Shown: piece by piece, positions 1-10,940 of the stretch
How positions within the stretch are numbered: position 1 is the first letter of the stretch
Layout of the letters: each line of letters starts with the position of its first letter
Origin: Zea mays
Lineage: Eukaryota > Streptophyta > Magnoliopsida > Poales > Poaceae
Reading direction: 5' to 3'
Length of the DNA stretch: 64,000 nucleotides
Assembly: GCF_902167145.1 (NCBI RefSeq)
Contig: NC_050104.1
Span: 2,542,001 to 2,606,000, forward strand
Made by a program: the position numbers and the translations under genes
The notes under the pieces: generated by a model
Database searches by the model: none
What the model was told of the DNA's origin: nothing
Seen by the model: the letters and a program-made list of their open reading frames with translations, nothing else

Positions 1-611
1 ATTTTATCTAATCTATTATGATCTAATCTAGGGTAAGTTACTTAATGCTGGTACAAAAGATAAGGCCATATCCCTCATACACTTAAAACTAAACTCGTGC
101 CTTAAACCAACTCAGCCACATGCATGAGATCTGACCCAACCAATAAAGTCATGAAGAATTGTATAATCATTCCCCACCTAGCGTCAAACCAACTTCTAAC
201 CTACATCATGTAGTTTATCTCACCTATATCTATCTTAACCATATTCCCCCAACTTCGATGATATACACTGACCCGACTCAATGAGACAAAGACCAGAAAA
301 GGATAATATCAACCTCGTCAAGGAAGGAGAGAAGTCAAACTCAATCTTCAGATGCATTACCGCCCAACACGGAATTCTTTCCTACCATAAACTTTCTTAC
401 CCCTAGCTATTCTTGCCCTAACCTATCCATCTCTTATATCCTACATAATAAGTAGCTGGATACCCATGTTCTCCTAATCACTCACTAATAAAAAAAGAGG
501 CTTTTGATTTTTGAACTAACTAGAAACTAAAATATAGACTACAGACTAAATTTGTTGTATCCTCTTCCTTATAAATCTCGATGACGAGATTATTTTTAAG
601 GGGGTAGGATT
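1..611 (+). mobile_element. 3' end of a gypsy LTR retrotransposon internal region, cut by the window start
   Basis: No long reading frame is visible. Just before the LTR a short frame (574-630) reads NLDDEIIFKG and continues into the LTR to a TAA stop. This is the familiar end of chromovirus-type pol genes in grasses, where the last codons overlap the polypurine tract. The purine-rich tract at about 594-609 (TTTTTAAGGGGGTAGGA) would prime plus-strand synthesis. The rest of the interval is AT-rich with many stops, so it is either decayed pol or 3' untranslated region. Family placement rests on this tail and the LTR ends only. Confidence 0.6.
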
Positions 612-3600
612 TGTAACACCCAGTTTGTAATATATATAATAAAAGAGGAGAAAAGACATTTCCTATAATTTATGTGTGTGTTGACTCTACTTATCATTTC
701 ATGTGGACACCTCACTTATACAAATGAATAAGTAATAAAAGGCACTCAAACAAATTATGCATCATGCTGATATTTTTATTTTGTGTGCATTTTGTGACAA
801 CATAGAATAGTGTGAAAAGAAATATATTTAGGACCCAAATGGGAATTTAAAATCTAAAAGAAATTCTAGAATTTGGAAAGAAAGAAAGAAAATACTATGC
901 AATACAAAAATAAACTTATAAATAGATAAATTTATTCCACAATAATTTATTCAAATCATATACTCAAAAATTTGAGTACAAGTTCATCACAAATTTGAAA
1001 TTCAAATTTAGATTCAAAAATAAGAGGAAAGAGAAAGGAAAATGAAAATATAAAAGAAAAACAGTGCTGTGCTCGATTGGGCCTAAGCCAACCAATTCGG
1101 CCCAATTTCCCTTTGATCTGCGCAGCCCACTAACTATCCGCGGCGCCGACATGTAGGCCTCGCTTGTCAGCCGCTCTTACCTCGCGCGCGCGTCGACCTG
1201 CCGCTCCCCTCTACGCTGACTTGTGGGACCCGGTGGACAGCGCCAGGGTCTCGCACGTGTCCTCGCGGGTGCCACTGCTCCGCAGGACCCACTGGTCAGT
1301 CCCTCAACCACCACATCTCCGTCTTCCCCGCGCACCAACTATCTCCGCGTCCGCCGCAGCGCCGTAAGCTTCGGGCTTCCGTTGCTGATGCCCCCATACT
1401 CCATCCCGTGGATCCGCACCCCAACGGACTCGCCTAGCTGTTATAGGGCAGCTTAAACCGTGATTCCTTCGTCTTCCCTGCTTCTCCCTCTCGCGTGTGT
1501 TGCTGCCGCATACCAAATCGCCGCCGCCGCGACTACCCCTCTCTGCGCCGTGCGATCTCGACCCGATAGTGCGTGGGGGTAATCAAGGGAGCTGAGCGGA
1601 GTGATTTCGTGGCTTCTCCGCGCGCGTGAGCGACCAGGACGCCCCGGAATCTCTCGTCGTCGGCAACTCCTACACAACGGATCCGCCATCGCCGTGACTA
1701 CCCGCGTGGGCGGCCCTAACTTCGGTAAGTGGCTACCCATGTAGTTCGTCGTGTTATATACTGCGCGTAGCACTAGTCGGGGTAAGAAATGGACCTCTGC
1801 AGCGCCGATTGGCCGATCTCCGGTGAGAACGCCGCCGTTGGCCCGAGCGACGCCGCCATGCGCGTCTGCCCAGTTGGGGCGATGACCATGCGCCCTCGGA
1901 TCATTGGCGCACGGCCGAGATTAAAACTCGCGTAACCTTTCGCATTGAAGCAATCTGGTCCGTCGATCTGGTTTGGACGGCCAGGGTTAGATCTAGGATA
2001 ATAAAATCTTCACCGTTAAAACTGAATCCAACGGTTACTGGCACAGCAGTGTACCTAGCCAGCTCGAATTAATCTGGGCGCTTGATCTCTAATCGGACGG
2101 TAGACAGCGCCCCGTACCCCTTCGGCCCGGATATTTTTCTAAAGAGCCCCTCGGGTTTCGGTGAATTAACCCGCCGTCCACTCGGGTTGTTCACTGAGTC
2201 TGGAAAAGTTTGTAGTTTAGCTCTTGACTTTCCTGGAAATTGAGGCCCAATCCAGTGACGTGTTAAAATGAATAAATGAATTAGAAAATGTATTTTTAAT
2301 ACAAAAATAAACTCTAGAACTTGTAAAACTCATAGAAATTCCATTTTTGGTCCAAATTGAGCCATTCCACTTTCTAAATTTTTGTAATTTAATTCTCCAT
2401 CACTTAGAGCCTCTGTTTTATCATGAAAACAGTAAGAAAATTAATCTCACACTTAATCCTATTTTAAACACATAAAACCTTTGAAAATTCATAACTTAAA
2501 TTCTATAACTCCAAAAATTAATAATTCCTGTTCCTGTGATCTTATTTCAATATGTAGATTATTAACATATTCTGCATATATGTTTGGTGTAATGTTAATT
2601 TTGCCTATACACTACTTATTTGTATTGCTACGACTAGCGGTGAGGACACGTGTCACGTGAAGAGCAAGTTGGTACCTGGAATCTCAAGTGCCAGGCAAGT
2701 TGTGCCCTTGATCACTTCTTTTTACCCACTCATGTTCTAATTAATCATAATGATCTGCATAGGTTAATTTTGATGGGACCCAATAGGTTACCCTAGTTTG
2801 ATTATCTTTATACCTTGTTTACCACTGAACTTTTTGGGTAGTACTTGCTAGTGCTTTATGTGGTTTTGGGTATGAAGATACATTATTCATGATTATACTT
2901 TTGTTATCCATTGTTATTTACTGTTCATGATAAGATCATTATGTTAATTAGAACATGGAGCGACCACCCGGGAAAACAGTGCTACCACAAGGGTTTATGG
3001 ACGCCCTTGGCTGCTTAATTAGGAAAGCTAGTGGAGGACTACCTTACCCGAAAGGGGCAAGGGCAGTAGGGGAGTGGTCAGTGTAGGGAGGTCCTTGGGA
3101 TGATTTTGCTGCGATGGTAGTCATACGAGGGATCCCTGCATTGGAGCTTCCTATAAACTGTAGCGGGTTTTCTGAAGCTAGTGGAACTTTGTAAAGGCCT
3201 CGTAGTGTTACCCTGCCTCGCCTCCTCGGTAGAGGTGTATGGGAAGTCGCGATCCCTTGGCAGATGGGTAACATGACTTGTGGGTAAAGATGTGCAACCT
3301 CTGCAGAGTGTAAAACTGGTATACTAGCCGTGCTCACGGTCATGAGCAGCTCGGACCCTCACATGATTAAATTATGAAACTTAAACTCAATTTGTCGTAT
3401 GCATTGCATCGCGGGTGATGTTGTTACTTTTGTTCTTCTATTTAATTGGGTTGGTACTTACTTATACTTAGTAACTGCTAATAAAATTTTGACCAACTTT
3501 AAAAGCAATGCTCAGCTCTAACCATCCTCTTTGGTAAGCCTTACACTTCACATGAACTCCCACCTTTGGCGAGTTCATTCACATTATTTCCCACAACTTG

Positions 3601-3925
3601 TTGAGCGATGAACGTATGTGAGCTCACTCTTGCTGTCTCACACCCCCCACAGGTCAAGAACAGGTACCACAGGATGAGGCGCATGGAGGATGTTGCGATG
3701 TGTTCGTGAGAGGTCTAGGCCGTCGTTTCCCAGTCAACTTTGGTTTGCTGGACCATTGTCTCCTTATAATGTAATTATTTATTTTGTATAGAACTCCTGT
3801 TATATAGTAAAGATGTGACATTCGATCCTGTGCCATGATTCATCATATGTGTAATACTTGGTCCCAGCACACCTGGTGATTATGTTTGCGCCCGGGTCTT
3901 GGTGCCCCGAAACCCGGGTGTGACA
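612..3925 (+). repeat. Long terminal repeat (3' LTR) of the upstream gypsy element
   Basis: It begins TGTAACACCC and ends GGGTGTGACA, which form an imperfect terminal inverted repeat with canonical TG and CA ends. A polypurine tract precedes it, so it is a 3' LTR and not a solo LTR. The 5' flank is internal sequence; the expected target duplicate is CTAAC at 3926-3930, whose partner would lie outside the window. The segments 2963-3000 and 3275-3345 resemble 35051-35090 and 51630-51715 in another LTR here, so the two LTR families are related. GC-rich promoter-like sequence lies at about 1160-1960. Length is 3314 bp. Confidence 0.75.
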
Positions 3926-4282
3926 CTAACCACAACCATAAAATATCATTTCTCATAACTACTCATCATCAATTATCAGTTCCCCTCAACTAACAATTCC
4001 TCGCGTGCACGAAAACTAGACCAGTAGCAGTGTTTAGGGGCCACCAAATTAAACATGAGAGAGCCCTCATTTAGGACATGTTCTGTTAGAGATGGATTGA
4101 AGTGATCCTAGTCAAAATTGAATAGAAGGGGACTTAATCCCTCTCTGATTCAAAAGCAACCGAACAAGGCCTTAAGGGGCCGGGTAGTGGCACCGTTGCG
4201 CCATTTAGAGGTGCATTGTAGCCACTAAAAGGCTACAATGATAGAGGAGGGGGCAGCATTGTACGCAGCCTCAACGTTAGAC
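3926..4282. other. Spacer carrying a Tourist-like MITE
   Basis: Non-coding sequence between the LTR end and the hAT element. Apart from the MITE at 4074-4171 I see no gene or other structured feature. Its last eight bases (4275-4282, CGTTAGAC) are the left target duplicate of the hAT element. Confidence 0.6.
4074..4171. mobile_element. Tourist-like (PIF/Harbinger) MITE, 98 bp
   Basis: The right end reads, on the minus strand, GGCCTTGTTCGGTTGC, a common grass Tourist terminus. The left end GGACATGTTCTGTTAG is its diverged partner. It is flanked by TTA at 4071-4073 and 4172-4174, the 3-bp duplication of PIF/Harbinger elements. It is non-coding and would need a transposase supplied in trans. 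Confidence 0.65.
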
Positions 4283-5944
4283 TAGGGATGGCAGCAGGTT
4301 TAAAACTCGTGGGTAAAAGATTTACAAACTCGCACATGCAGGTTTAATATTAAACCTGCACTTGTACCTGTTACTCGCGACATCCGCTACCCATATTCGC
4401 TACCCACGGGTACCAAAAACCCGCGAATATACCACGATTACATAGTTATACACATATATTATATTTACTAGGTGAGTGCCCGTGCGTTGCAACGGAATAT
4501 ATAATACCACAATAACTTATATACGAATGTGTATAATACCGCATTTTTGAGGGCGCTACTCCCTGCATCCAAAGGTTGTGCAGGCTATGTCCTCCGAGTG
4601 TTCTACTTTTTTCAAAATAAGTTGGCAAAGTCCCTAACAGTTTCTACTTCAAAATGAGAGAATTACCTTTGCACCAAGTGCAAGAAATTGGCCTAGACAA
4701 CCAGTTGTATCTACACATGAATATTTCAGAGCAACCTACAAAATTGACTTATGTAGCATGTAGTGCGATAGACCTGAACATCCAGTATCATCCTAAGATA
4801 CCTAAAATTAATGTTAAGGTCATACACCTAAGCACAATAACAACAAATATTCAGAGCATTAGGTAAGGTAACCTGAACCAACAACAACTTCTAGCTGGCG
4901 AGACTTGCCATATAGTATGGAATAGTAAAGGGATAGATACATTTTATTTTTTATAGGATAGTAAAGGAGTAAAAATAAACAAATAAATTAAACAATAATA
5001 AGGGGGGCAACGATACAGTAAGATCATCAAGTACTGGTCTTAGATCATCCACAGAATACACTGAAACTCTCGAGTCGGTTGATAAGGCCAATTCTATCTT
5101 CGACCATCTATTACATATTAGTGTACAGTTAGCACGATGCATTGCACTTCATGGCAGGAGCATAATATCAATATCCAATCATAGATCCAGAAATATAATA
5201 TAATACAAATGTAATGTGCACGAGCTCTGAAAGCAAATGGAAATGAGTATCAAAATGAATCGCACTTGTGTAGAACTCTAGATTGAACATAAAACCAGAA
5301 TAGGTGCTGTCTTTTCTATCTCAATGCAGGCCTTCAGGTAGTTACCATCAAGAAAAATTGTAGACTTGCTCATCAACTTGTTTGATGTGAATCTCATATC
5401 AGATTCTTCTAGACATCCTCCATAGCCAAACTTTTGGGCACCGTCAAAACATCTCTGGTTCTTCAAACTGTATACATTAAATTTGAATTTTAGCTCTAAT
5501 ATTTAAGAACTATCAATGGAGGAAATTACAAAGTATCTTTTTTCTACAAAACCATAATGTGGTTCCCTATATCAACAACCGATCATCATTCTACTAACAA
5601 AATATAAGTTTAGCATTCCAATTTTTGTACACAAAAAACAGCACACCTAGAAAACCCAGAAAATATGTGTCGCAATAGGAACATCAGATCCTACACGTTG
5701 GTAGCATTCTCGAATGATAATATTTTTTCCAAACAAGCAAGGTCACTAAAACATAAGCGGCAACCGATAAAAACTAAAGAGTACAGATGATTGGCATCAC
5801 ATCGGGAATGAAATATGCCTAACATATCAACTTGCACAACTCAAAATTGATAATCCTATTTCCTTCTGATGATTGAACACACGAGATGGTGATTGAACAA
5901 TTAGATGGATTTTCCCAAATAATAACACTTGTAATGATGTAAGA

Positions 5945-6136
5945 TTGGATAGGTTATCAGGAGCATGTGGAACAGATTCACTTAACGTATTACTTCAGTC
6001 CTTGAAAGAGAAAATAAAAGATAGAGGTAGAACAATTAATATATTAAGAAATAGCATATTTAGGAATTATGACACTTCGACAATTGTGAATAAGGACAAG
6101 AAGGAAGTATGTGAGCAAGTAGTTCAAGTTGACTGA
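5945..6136 (+). other. Short open frame inside the Helitron, unrecognised
   Basis: A 63-codon open frame, fairly charged, that I do not recognise. It is on the strand opposite to the captured exons. Surrounding sequence from 4500 to 6480 is AT-rich and looks intronic or non-coding. A minus-strand exon-like stretch at 5278-5466 is equally unidentified. Neither has enough support to be called a gene. Confidence 0.2.
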
Positions 6137-6484
6137 AGATATACATTTGCACCAACTCCAATCATGCATTATGCACATGATCAAGCAAAATTACTCCCAA
6201 TCTGGTCTGAGCATCATCAGACAAATGTAGTAGCGGGTTGTAACTGAAACACATGTAAAAGCAAATCAAAATAGCAGAAGAACTGAATTTACTTCACTGA
6301 GCATCATCAAACATAACTTCAGTCCACTTCCCATTAAAGAAACAAATAGGAGATGCAAGGGCTAGTATGTGTAATGCACAAAAACATGCAAACAACTCTT
6401 CCTAGACCAGGACCCATCAACCTATATCTTGATGAGCTAGCTAACACATGAGGTACTGAGTTATAGGATCATGAGCTAGCTAAC

Positions 6485-6565
6485 CTGGTTTGTAAGCTCT
6501 TCTGTTTCCTCCTCCGCCTCATATTTGTCAAGTGTTTCATAAATAGCATCAGACATCATCTCAAG
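6485..6565 (-). pseudogene. Captured exon of an ESCRT-III VPS2/CHMP2-like gene
   Basis: VPS2/CHMP2 proteins polymerise on endosomal membranes in the ESCRT-III complex to bud multivesicular bodies. On the minus strand this 81-bp segment encodes LEMMSDAIYETLDKYEAEEE followed by TEELTNQ. That matches the acidic C-terminal segment of plant VPS2 homologues (EMMSDAID..LD..EAE.ETEELTNQ). It starts after an acceptor-like TTCTATTCAG and ends at a donor AACCAG|GTTAG, so it looks like a genomic exon with its splice sites, not a retrocopy. Neighbouring VPS2 exons were not recognised, so only part of the gene was captured. A second copy of its 5' half lies at 6582-6627. Confidence 0.7.
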
Positions 6566-6581
6566 CTGAATAGAAACACCT

Positions 6582-6640
6582 CATCTTTGTCAAGTGTTTC
6601 ATCAATAGCATCAGACATCATCTCAAGCTGAATAGAAACA
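6582..6640 (-). repeat. Tandem duplicate of the 5' half of the VPS2-like exon
   Basis: The segment from TTTGTCAAG to the acceptor TTCTATTCAG is repeated next to the exon, at about 6523-6579 and 6585-6640. The outer copy encodes SDAIDETLDKDE, closer to the expected family sequence than the inner copy (SDAIYETLDKYE). Each copy has its own acceptor-like CAG. The duplication adds a second potential splice acceptor and a truncated second exon. Confidence 0.75.
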
Positions 6641-6899
6641 GACACATTTCAATGTGAGACAGCTATAAGCATACAACACATTCTTTTGGCATACAGTCCT
6701 AGATTTGGTATTGCACTCTGATCCCTCAGAAAAGATCAACAACATGCTATTGCATATTATAGTTTTGCACGGTAGCAAGCTGCAAATATTGTAAATGAAA
6801 CGAAAAAGCAATGTTTTGAGGATGCTAAGAGGTTGTGATAGCTTGTGAATGGTAATTGTTCACTGTTCTACATCAGGGATACAAGCTTCAATTCAAACA

Positions 6900-8343
6900 T
6901 GTTCGACATATTGGTCAGGACTCCGGATCAAAACCTGAAATTGAGCAGTTGCATGCGAAGGGAACAAGTACCTTCTCGGTGCCGAACTTAACGACACTGT
7001 AGGTATTGTTGGTGCTCTGGAACTGGCGGAGACGCGGAGTCACTTGCAGGTGTGGACATCGTACTCAATAAGCATATGCATACAGACCATTGATCACAGT
7101 TGGAAACTCCAATAATACAGGCAAGCTGAAGTATGTTTCATATAGTTAGGTGTACGTGCATTGATACGATTTTCTTTATATCACATAGGTAAACATTTTT
7201 ATATGGGATAGTTGTTCAAACATATCCAAACTTTTATAATAATACTAACCATGAACATAATTCGACATATTTTAATAAGTTTGTAAATCTAGCATATCCA
7301 ATTTCATTTATCTCCTGTTTATACTATGTATCATGTAAGGAAGAGAAGAAAAAATGTCTATGAGGAAGAAACTAAGGGAAGTACAGATCTCCATTGTTCT
7401 TGTACCACAAGCCAAAAAAACTAATTCTCTCTACATACTTACTAAGTATGTTCATATTGTGTTGTTGTACATACACAATTACAGATTACCTGGTTGCATC
7501 AAATGGTGAATAGACTGAAGGAGCAAAATTATATGTAGAAGTAAAAATTATTGGAATTGATCAGAGAAAATGTAATATCAAAATTTGTCGGTAAAACAGA
7601 GAAATGTTGATTTTTTCACAGCTTCTTGGTTTTTGATGTTTCAACGCATAGAAACAACATAAGTGAACCTGACACTCCTACCAAACATGATGTCCGACAC
7701 AATTCATATGTATCTACCAAAAATTATTGGAATAACATGTGTCTGTACTCTTTTAATTGACATGAGTATGCAGTTATTTCAGATTTTCCAAAGCAATATC
7801 ATATTTAGTGTAGATTTTGGTGAGACTGATAGCAGTGAAACAGGCTTTGGTCCATCAACCTTGGTATATAATCTAACGCCTCTAGCTAATTTTTATTAGC
7901 CTTGTTTTCTGTGCTCACTTTGTTGCTGCTAAAAACAAACACAGACTAATAAGAATGGGTGATTTGTGCTTTGCAATGTAGAGTGTCGTATTCTAGCCTC
8001 AACGTGACCCGTCAAAACATTTTGATCATTGGCACATCTCCATACATCCGTAATGGAAGAACTAAATTTTCTTTCACATTCTAGCACAAAATTTTCAAGG
8101 CATGGAGCAGTTTCTCGAAAGGTAATTTGACCTGACAGTAGGATAGAAATTCAACCTACAAGAACCGTGTGCCTCATTGCCTCTAGGTTTTTAACTCGTG
8201 GTGCTCAATTGTCACAGAATGGCAAGAAGCCTCAAACGATGTCGACTAATTCGCACTGGCATAAGATGATTAAGTAGCAAAATCTGAAGAGTAGTAGTGT
8301 CTCACCAAGAGAGGTGCCCAATCAGACCAGCCACCTGAGTGAA
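6900..8343 (-). other. Helitron interior with exon-like minus-strand pieces, not identified
   Basis: Two GC-richer islands interrupt an AT-rich background. At about 6930-7075 the minus strand is open over roughly 40 codons, including a VVKFGTEKVLVPFACNC stretch. At about 8305-8400, continuing across the solo LTR to 9670-9685, the minus strand is open after an acceptor-like GGGTGCAG, reads LLGFMLFFDLNLMHLDQYF, and ends near a GTGAGA donor-like site. They look like captured exons, but I cannot assign a family. The stretch 7100-8300 otherwise holds only AT-rich, intron-like sequence. Confidence 0.35.
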
Positions 8344-8400
8344 ATATTGGTCGAGGTGCATCAAGTTGAGGTCGAAGAACAGCATGAACCCGAGCAGGTG

Positions 8401-9669
8401 TGAAAGTCGCCTAGAGGGGGGTGAATAGGGCGAAACTGAAATTCTCAAAAATAATCACAACTACAAGCCGGGTTAGCGTTAGAAATATAATAAAGTCCGC
8501 GAGAGAGAGGGTGCAAAACAAATCGCAAGCAAATAAGAGGTGTGACATGCGGATTTGTTTTACCGAGGTTCGGTTCTCGCAAACCTACTCCCTGTTGAGG
8601 TGGTCACAAAGACCGGGTCTCTTTCAACCCTTTCCCTCTCTCAAACGATCCCTCGGACCGAGTGAGCTTTCTCTTCTCAATCACTTGGAACACAAAGTTC
8701 CTACAAGGACCACCACAAGATTGGTGTCTCTTGCCTCAATTACAAGTGAGTTTGATCGCAATAAACAATCAAGAAAGAAGAAAGCAATCCAAGCGCAAGA
8801 GCTCGAAAGAACACAAGCAAATCTCTCTCACTAGTCACTAAAGCTTTGTGTGGAATTTGGGAGAGGATTTGATCTCTTGAGTGTGTCTAGAATTGAATGC
8901 CTAGCTCTTGTAAGTGGTTGGAAGTGTGAAAACTTGGATGCCATGAATGGTGGGTGGTTGGGGGTATTTATAGCCCCAACCACCAAACTAGCCGTTTGGT
9001 GGGGCTGACTGTCGTATGGTGCACCGGACAGTCCGGTGCACCAGCCACGTCACCAAAGCCGTTGGGATTCGACCGTTGGAGCACTGTCTTCTGGGCCCGC
9101 CTAGATGTCCGGTGGCGCACCGGACATGTAATGTAGAGTGTCCGGTGCGCCACTACGCGCGTGCCTGACTTCTGCGCGCTCTGGCGCGCATTAATTGCTG
9201 TTGCAGGTGACCGTTGGCGCGAAGTAGTCGTTGCTTCGATGTTACACCGGACAGTCCGGTGAATTATAGCGGACTAGCCGTTGCAAATTCCCGAAGCTGG
9301 CGAGTTCCTGAGGCGCCGTTCCTTGGAGCACCGGACACTGTCCGGTGTACACCGAACAGTCCGGTGAATTATAGCGGAGTGCCTCCAGATTTTCCCGAAG
9401 GTGACGAGTTTGAGTTGGAGTCCTCTGGTGCACCGGACACTGTCCGGTGGCACACCGGACAGTCCGGTGCGCCAGACCAGAGGTGCCTTCGGTTGTCCCT
9501 TTGCTCTTTTGTTGAACCCAATACTTGGTCTTTTTATTGGCTAAGTGTGAACCTTTGACACCTGTATAACTTATATACTAGAGCAAACTAGTTAGTCTAA
9601 TTATTTGTGTTGGGCAATTCAACCACCAAAATCAATTAGGAAAATAGATGTAAGCCTAATTCCCTTTCA
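8401..9669 (+). repeat. Solo LTR of an Opie/Ji-like copia element
   Basis: It starts TGAAAG and ends CTTTCA, perfect inverted ends. It is bracketed by a perfect 5-bp duplicate AGGTG (8396-8400 and 9670-9674). The opening GTCGCCTAGAGGGGGGTGAA and the closing AAATCAATTAG...CCCTTTCA are typical of maize Opie/Ji-type (SIRE-clade) copia LTRs. There is no internal region, so it is a solo LTR left by LTR-LTR recombination. It interrupts a captured exon-like segment of the Helitron. The 3' half carries repeated ACCGGACA/TGTCCGGT palindromes. Open frames inside it (for example 8421-8834) are incidental. Confidence 0.9.
9000..9475. repeat. Cluster of ACCGGACA/TGTCCGGT palindromes in the solo LTR
   Basis: At least six near-perfect inverted motifs of the form CACCGGACAGTCCGGTG occur in about 470 bp (near 9020, 9115-9155, 9245, 9330, 9348, 9432 and 9455). 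Two are followed by the same GAATTATAGCGGA string (about 9261 and 9364), showing local direct duplication. The palindromes lie upstream of the presumed LTR transcription start; any role as binding sites is inference. Confidence 0.6.
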
Positions 9670-9889
9670 AGGTGCCTGCACCCACAAGAGCATCGGTTTT
9701 AGGCTTGGGCAGTGAGACATAGGAAACCACAGGAACGAAGAAATGTCGATTCAGGAGATGATCCGAGGCGAGCCGGCAGTTTTTCCGTACATCCAGACGT
9801 TGATGATCTCGTTGTGCTGCCAGGAGAAGAGGCTGAGGACGGGCCACTCAAGGCATGGAGCGGGGTTGCGCGCGTGGGGGGAGGCAGTA

Positions 9890-10112
9890 CGACGGCCATG
9901 AAGCGCTCTGCGGGGAGCACGAGGATTTGCGCCAGGATCCCCGAGATGGTGAGTGGCTGGGTGCGGTACGTGAAGAAGGTGTTGAGGAAGATGAGTACGA
10001 CACAGGAGCCGAGCCCCAGCGCCCACGCCCGGAATGGCAGTGACGAGCTTGCTAGGGGCAGGATGGAGATCAGAGAAGGTCGAACCTTCTCGACAGGGAA
10101 CGTGAAGGGCAC
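9890..10112 (-). pseudogene. Captured fragment of an oligopeptide transporter (OPT family) gene
   Basis: OPT proteins are proton-coupled membrane transporters for small peptides and metal chelates. Read on the minus strand, the segment contains [20 protein letters not shown], then [10 protein letters not shown] and [14 protein letters not shown]. This follows the first transmembrane region of plant OPTs (FRTW.LG..SC.LL.FLN.FF.YRTEPL.I....Q...LP.G..MA). The preceding VEKVR matches the cytosolic lead-in. Downstream (below about 9890) the frame loses the expected NPGPFN region, by frameshift or splice loss. The piece is about 70 codons out of a normal 700 or more. It lies in the Helitron in the sense direction. 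Confidence 0.65.
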
Positions 10113-10459
10113 AACATCGACGATGGCGAGGCGGACAACCGAGGGCCACGAGAGCTAGCCCTGGTCGCAAGCAACTTCCTGCGCTAGGGCCTAAGCCTGT
10201 CGTAGACCTCCCCGCCATCTGCATCGTCCGCCTAGCCCCCAAGCTCTCTGGCACGGCGACCTCGAGACGTCAAATTAGAGATGGTGGTGATGGTGTCTGG
10301 GTCTGTGGCTGCTGCTGCTAGTGATGCGCGGAAGGCGTGGGCGCGGTACTGGGAGGTCCGCCATCCACGACGCAGTACTGGGTGGCGGATCCACGGCGCG
10401 AATCTCTGGCTTGGGGCAAGGATGGTGGGAAGGGCAGGATGGAAGGGCAAAATCTCTGG

Positions 10460-10940
10460 CTATCCACCATCTGTAGAACTTGGGACCGCGCGGAAGGGCG
10501 AGATCTCTGACGACAGAAGGGAGAGATGCATTGCTCGGGTAGAGTGGATCTGCGTGGTGGCCGGGTCGGGGATCGCGCCCTTCCATGGAGGAGTGGACCG
10601 CGCGTACCTTCCATGGAGAGCCGCGTTTGCCGAGGTGGGGATGCGGGGGCCGACGAGATTGCTGCGGGTGAGGGCGAGCTTGCCGCGACGTCCTCGGTGG
10701 TCCAAGAACGGGTGGGTAGGAGGAGGGAGAGCCGAGAGCGCACTTGCCTTGGTGATGACGGTGTCGGAGTCACCGAGGGAGACGGCGTAGGCGCCGTCGT
10801 GGTAGCTACCGGTGATCCTGAAGTCGCAGGCCTGCTCGGCGTCGTTGCTGGCGATGAAGACGCTGACTTTGGTGGGCCCCCGCAGCTGGATCACGGACGG
10901 CTTCACGACGCTGAAGTATGTTGTCCCACCGGCGGGAGTT
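10460..10940 (-). pseudogene. GC-rich captured exon-like segment, family not recognised
   Basis: On the minus strand a frame from about 10940 reads through GGTTYFSVVKPSVIQLRGPT and FIASNDAEQACDFRITGSYH to DTVITK near 10760. It then becomes low-complexity. The first 60 codons look like a structured domain and sit just before donor-like GCAAGT/GTGCG. Codon use is strongly GC-ending, like grass host genes and unlike the flanking AT-rich Helitron DNA, which supports capture from a host gene. I do not recognise the domain. Many overlapping open frames on both strands here are a by-product of high GC content. Confidence 0.4.

Noticed and set aside
1164..1773. Short frames in the GC-rich part of the first LTR
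   Set aside because: Overlapping frames on both strands within LTR promoter-like sequence; no recognisable domain.
612..3925. Solo LTR
   Set aside because: A polypurine tract and a pol-tail frame lie directly upstream, so it is the 3' LTR of an element that extends beyond the window start.
8421..8834. 137-codon frame
   Set aside because: It lies wholly within the solo copia LTR and does not resemble a protein family.
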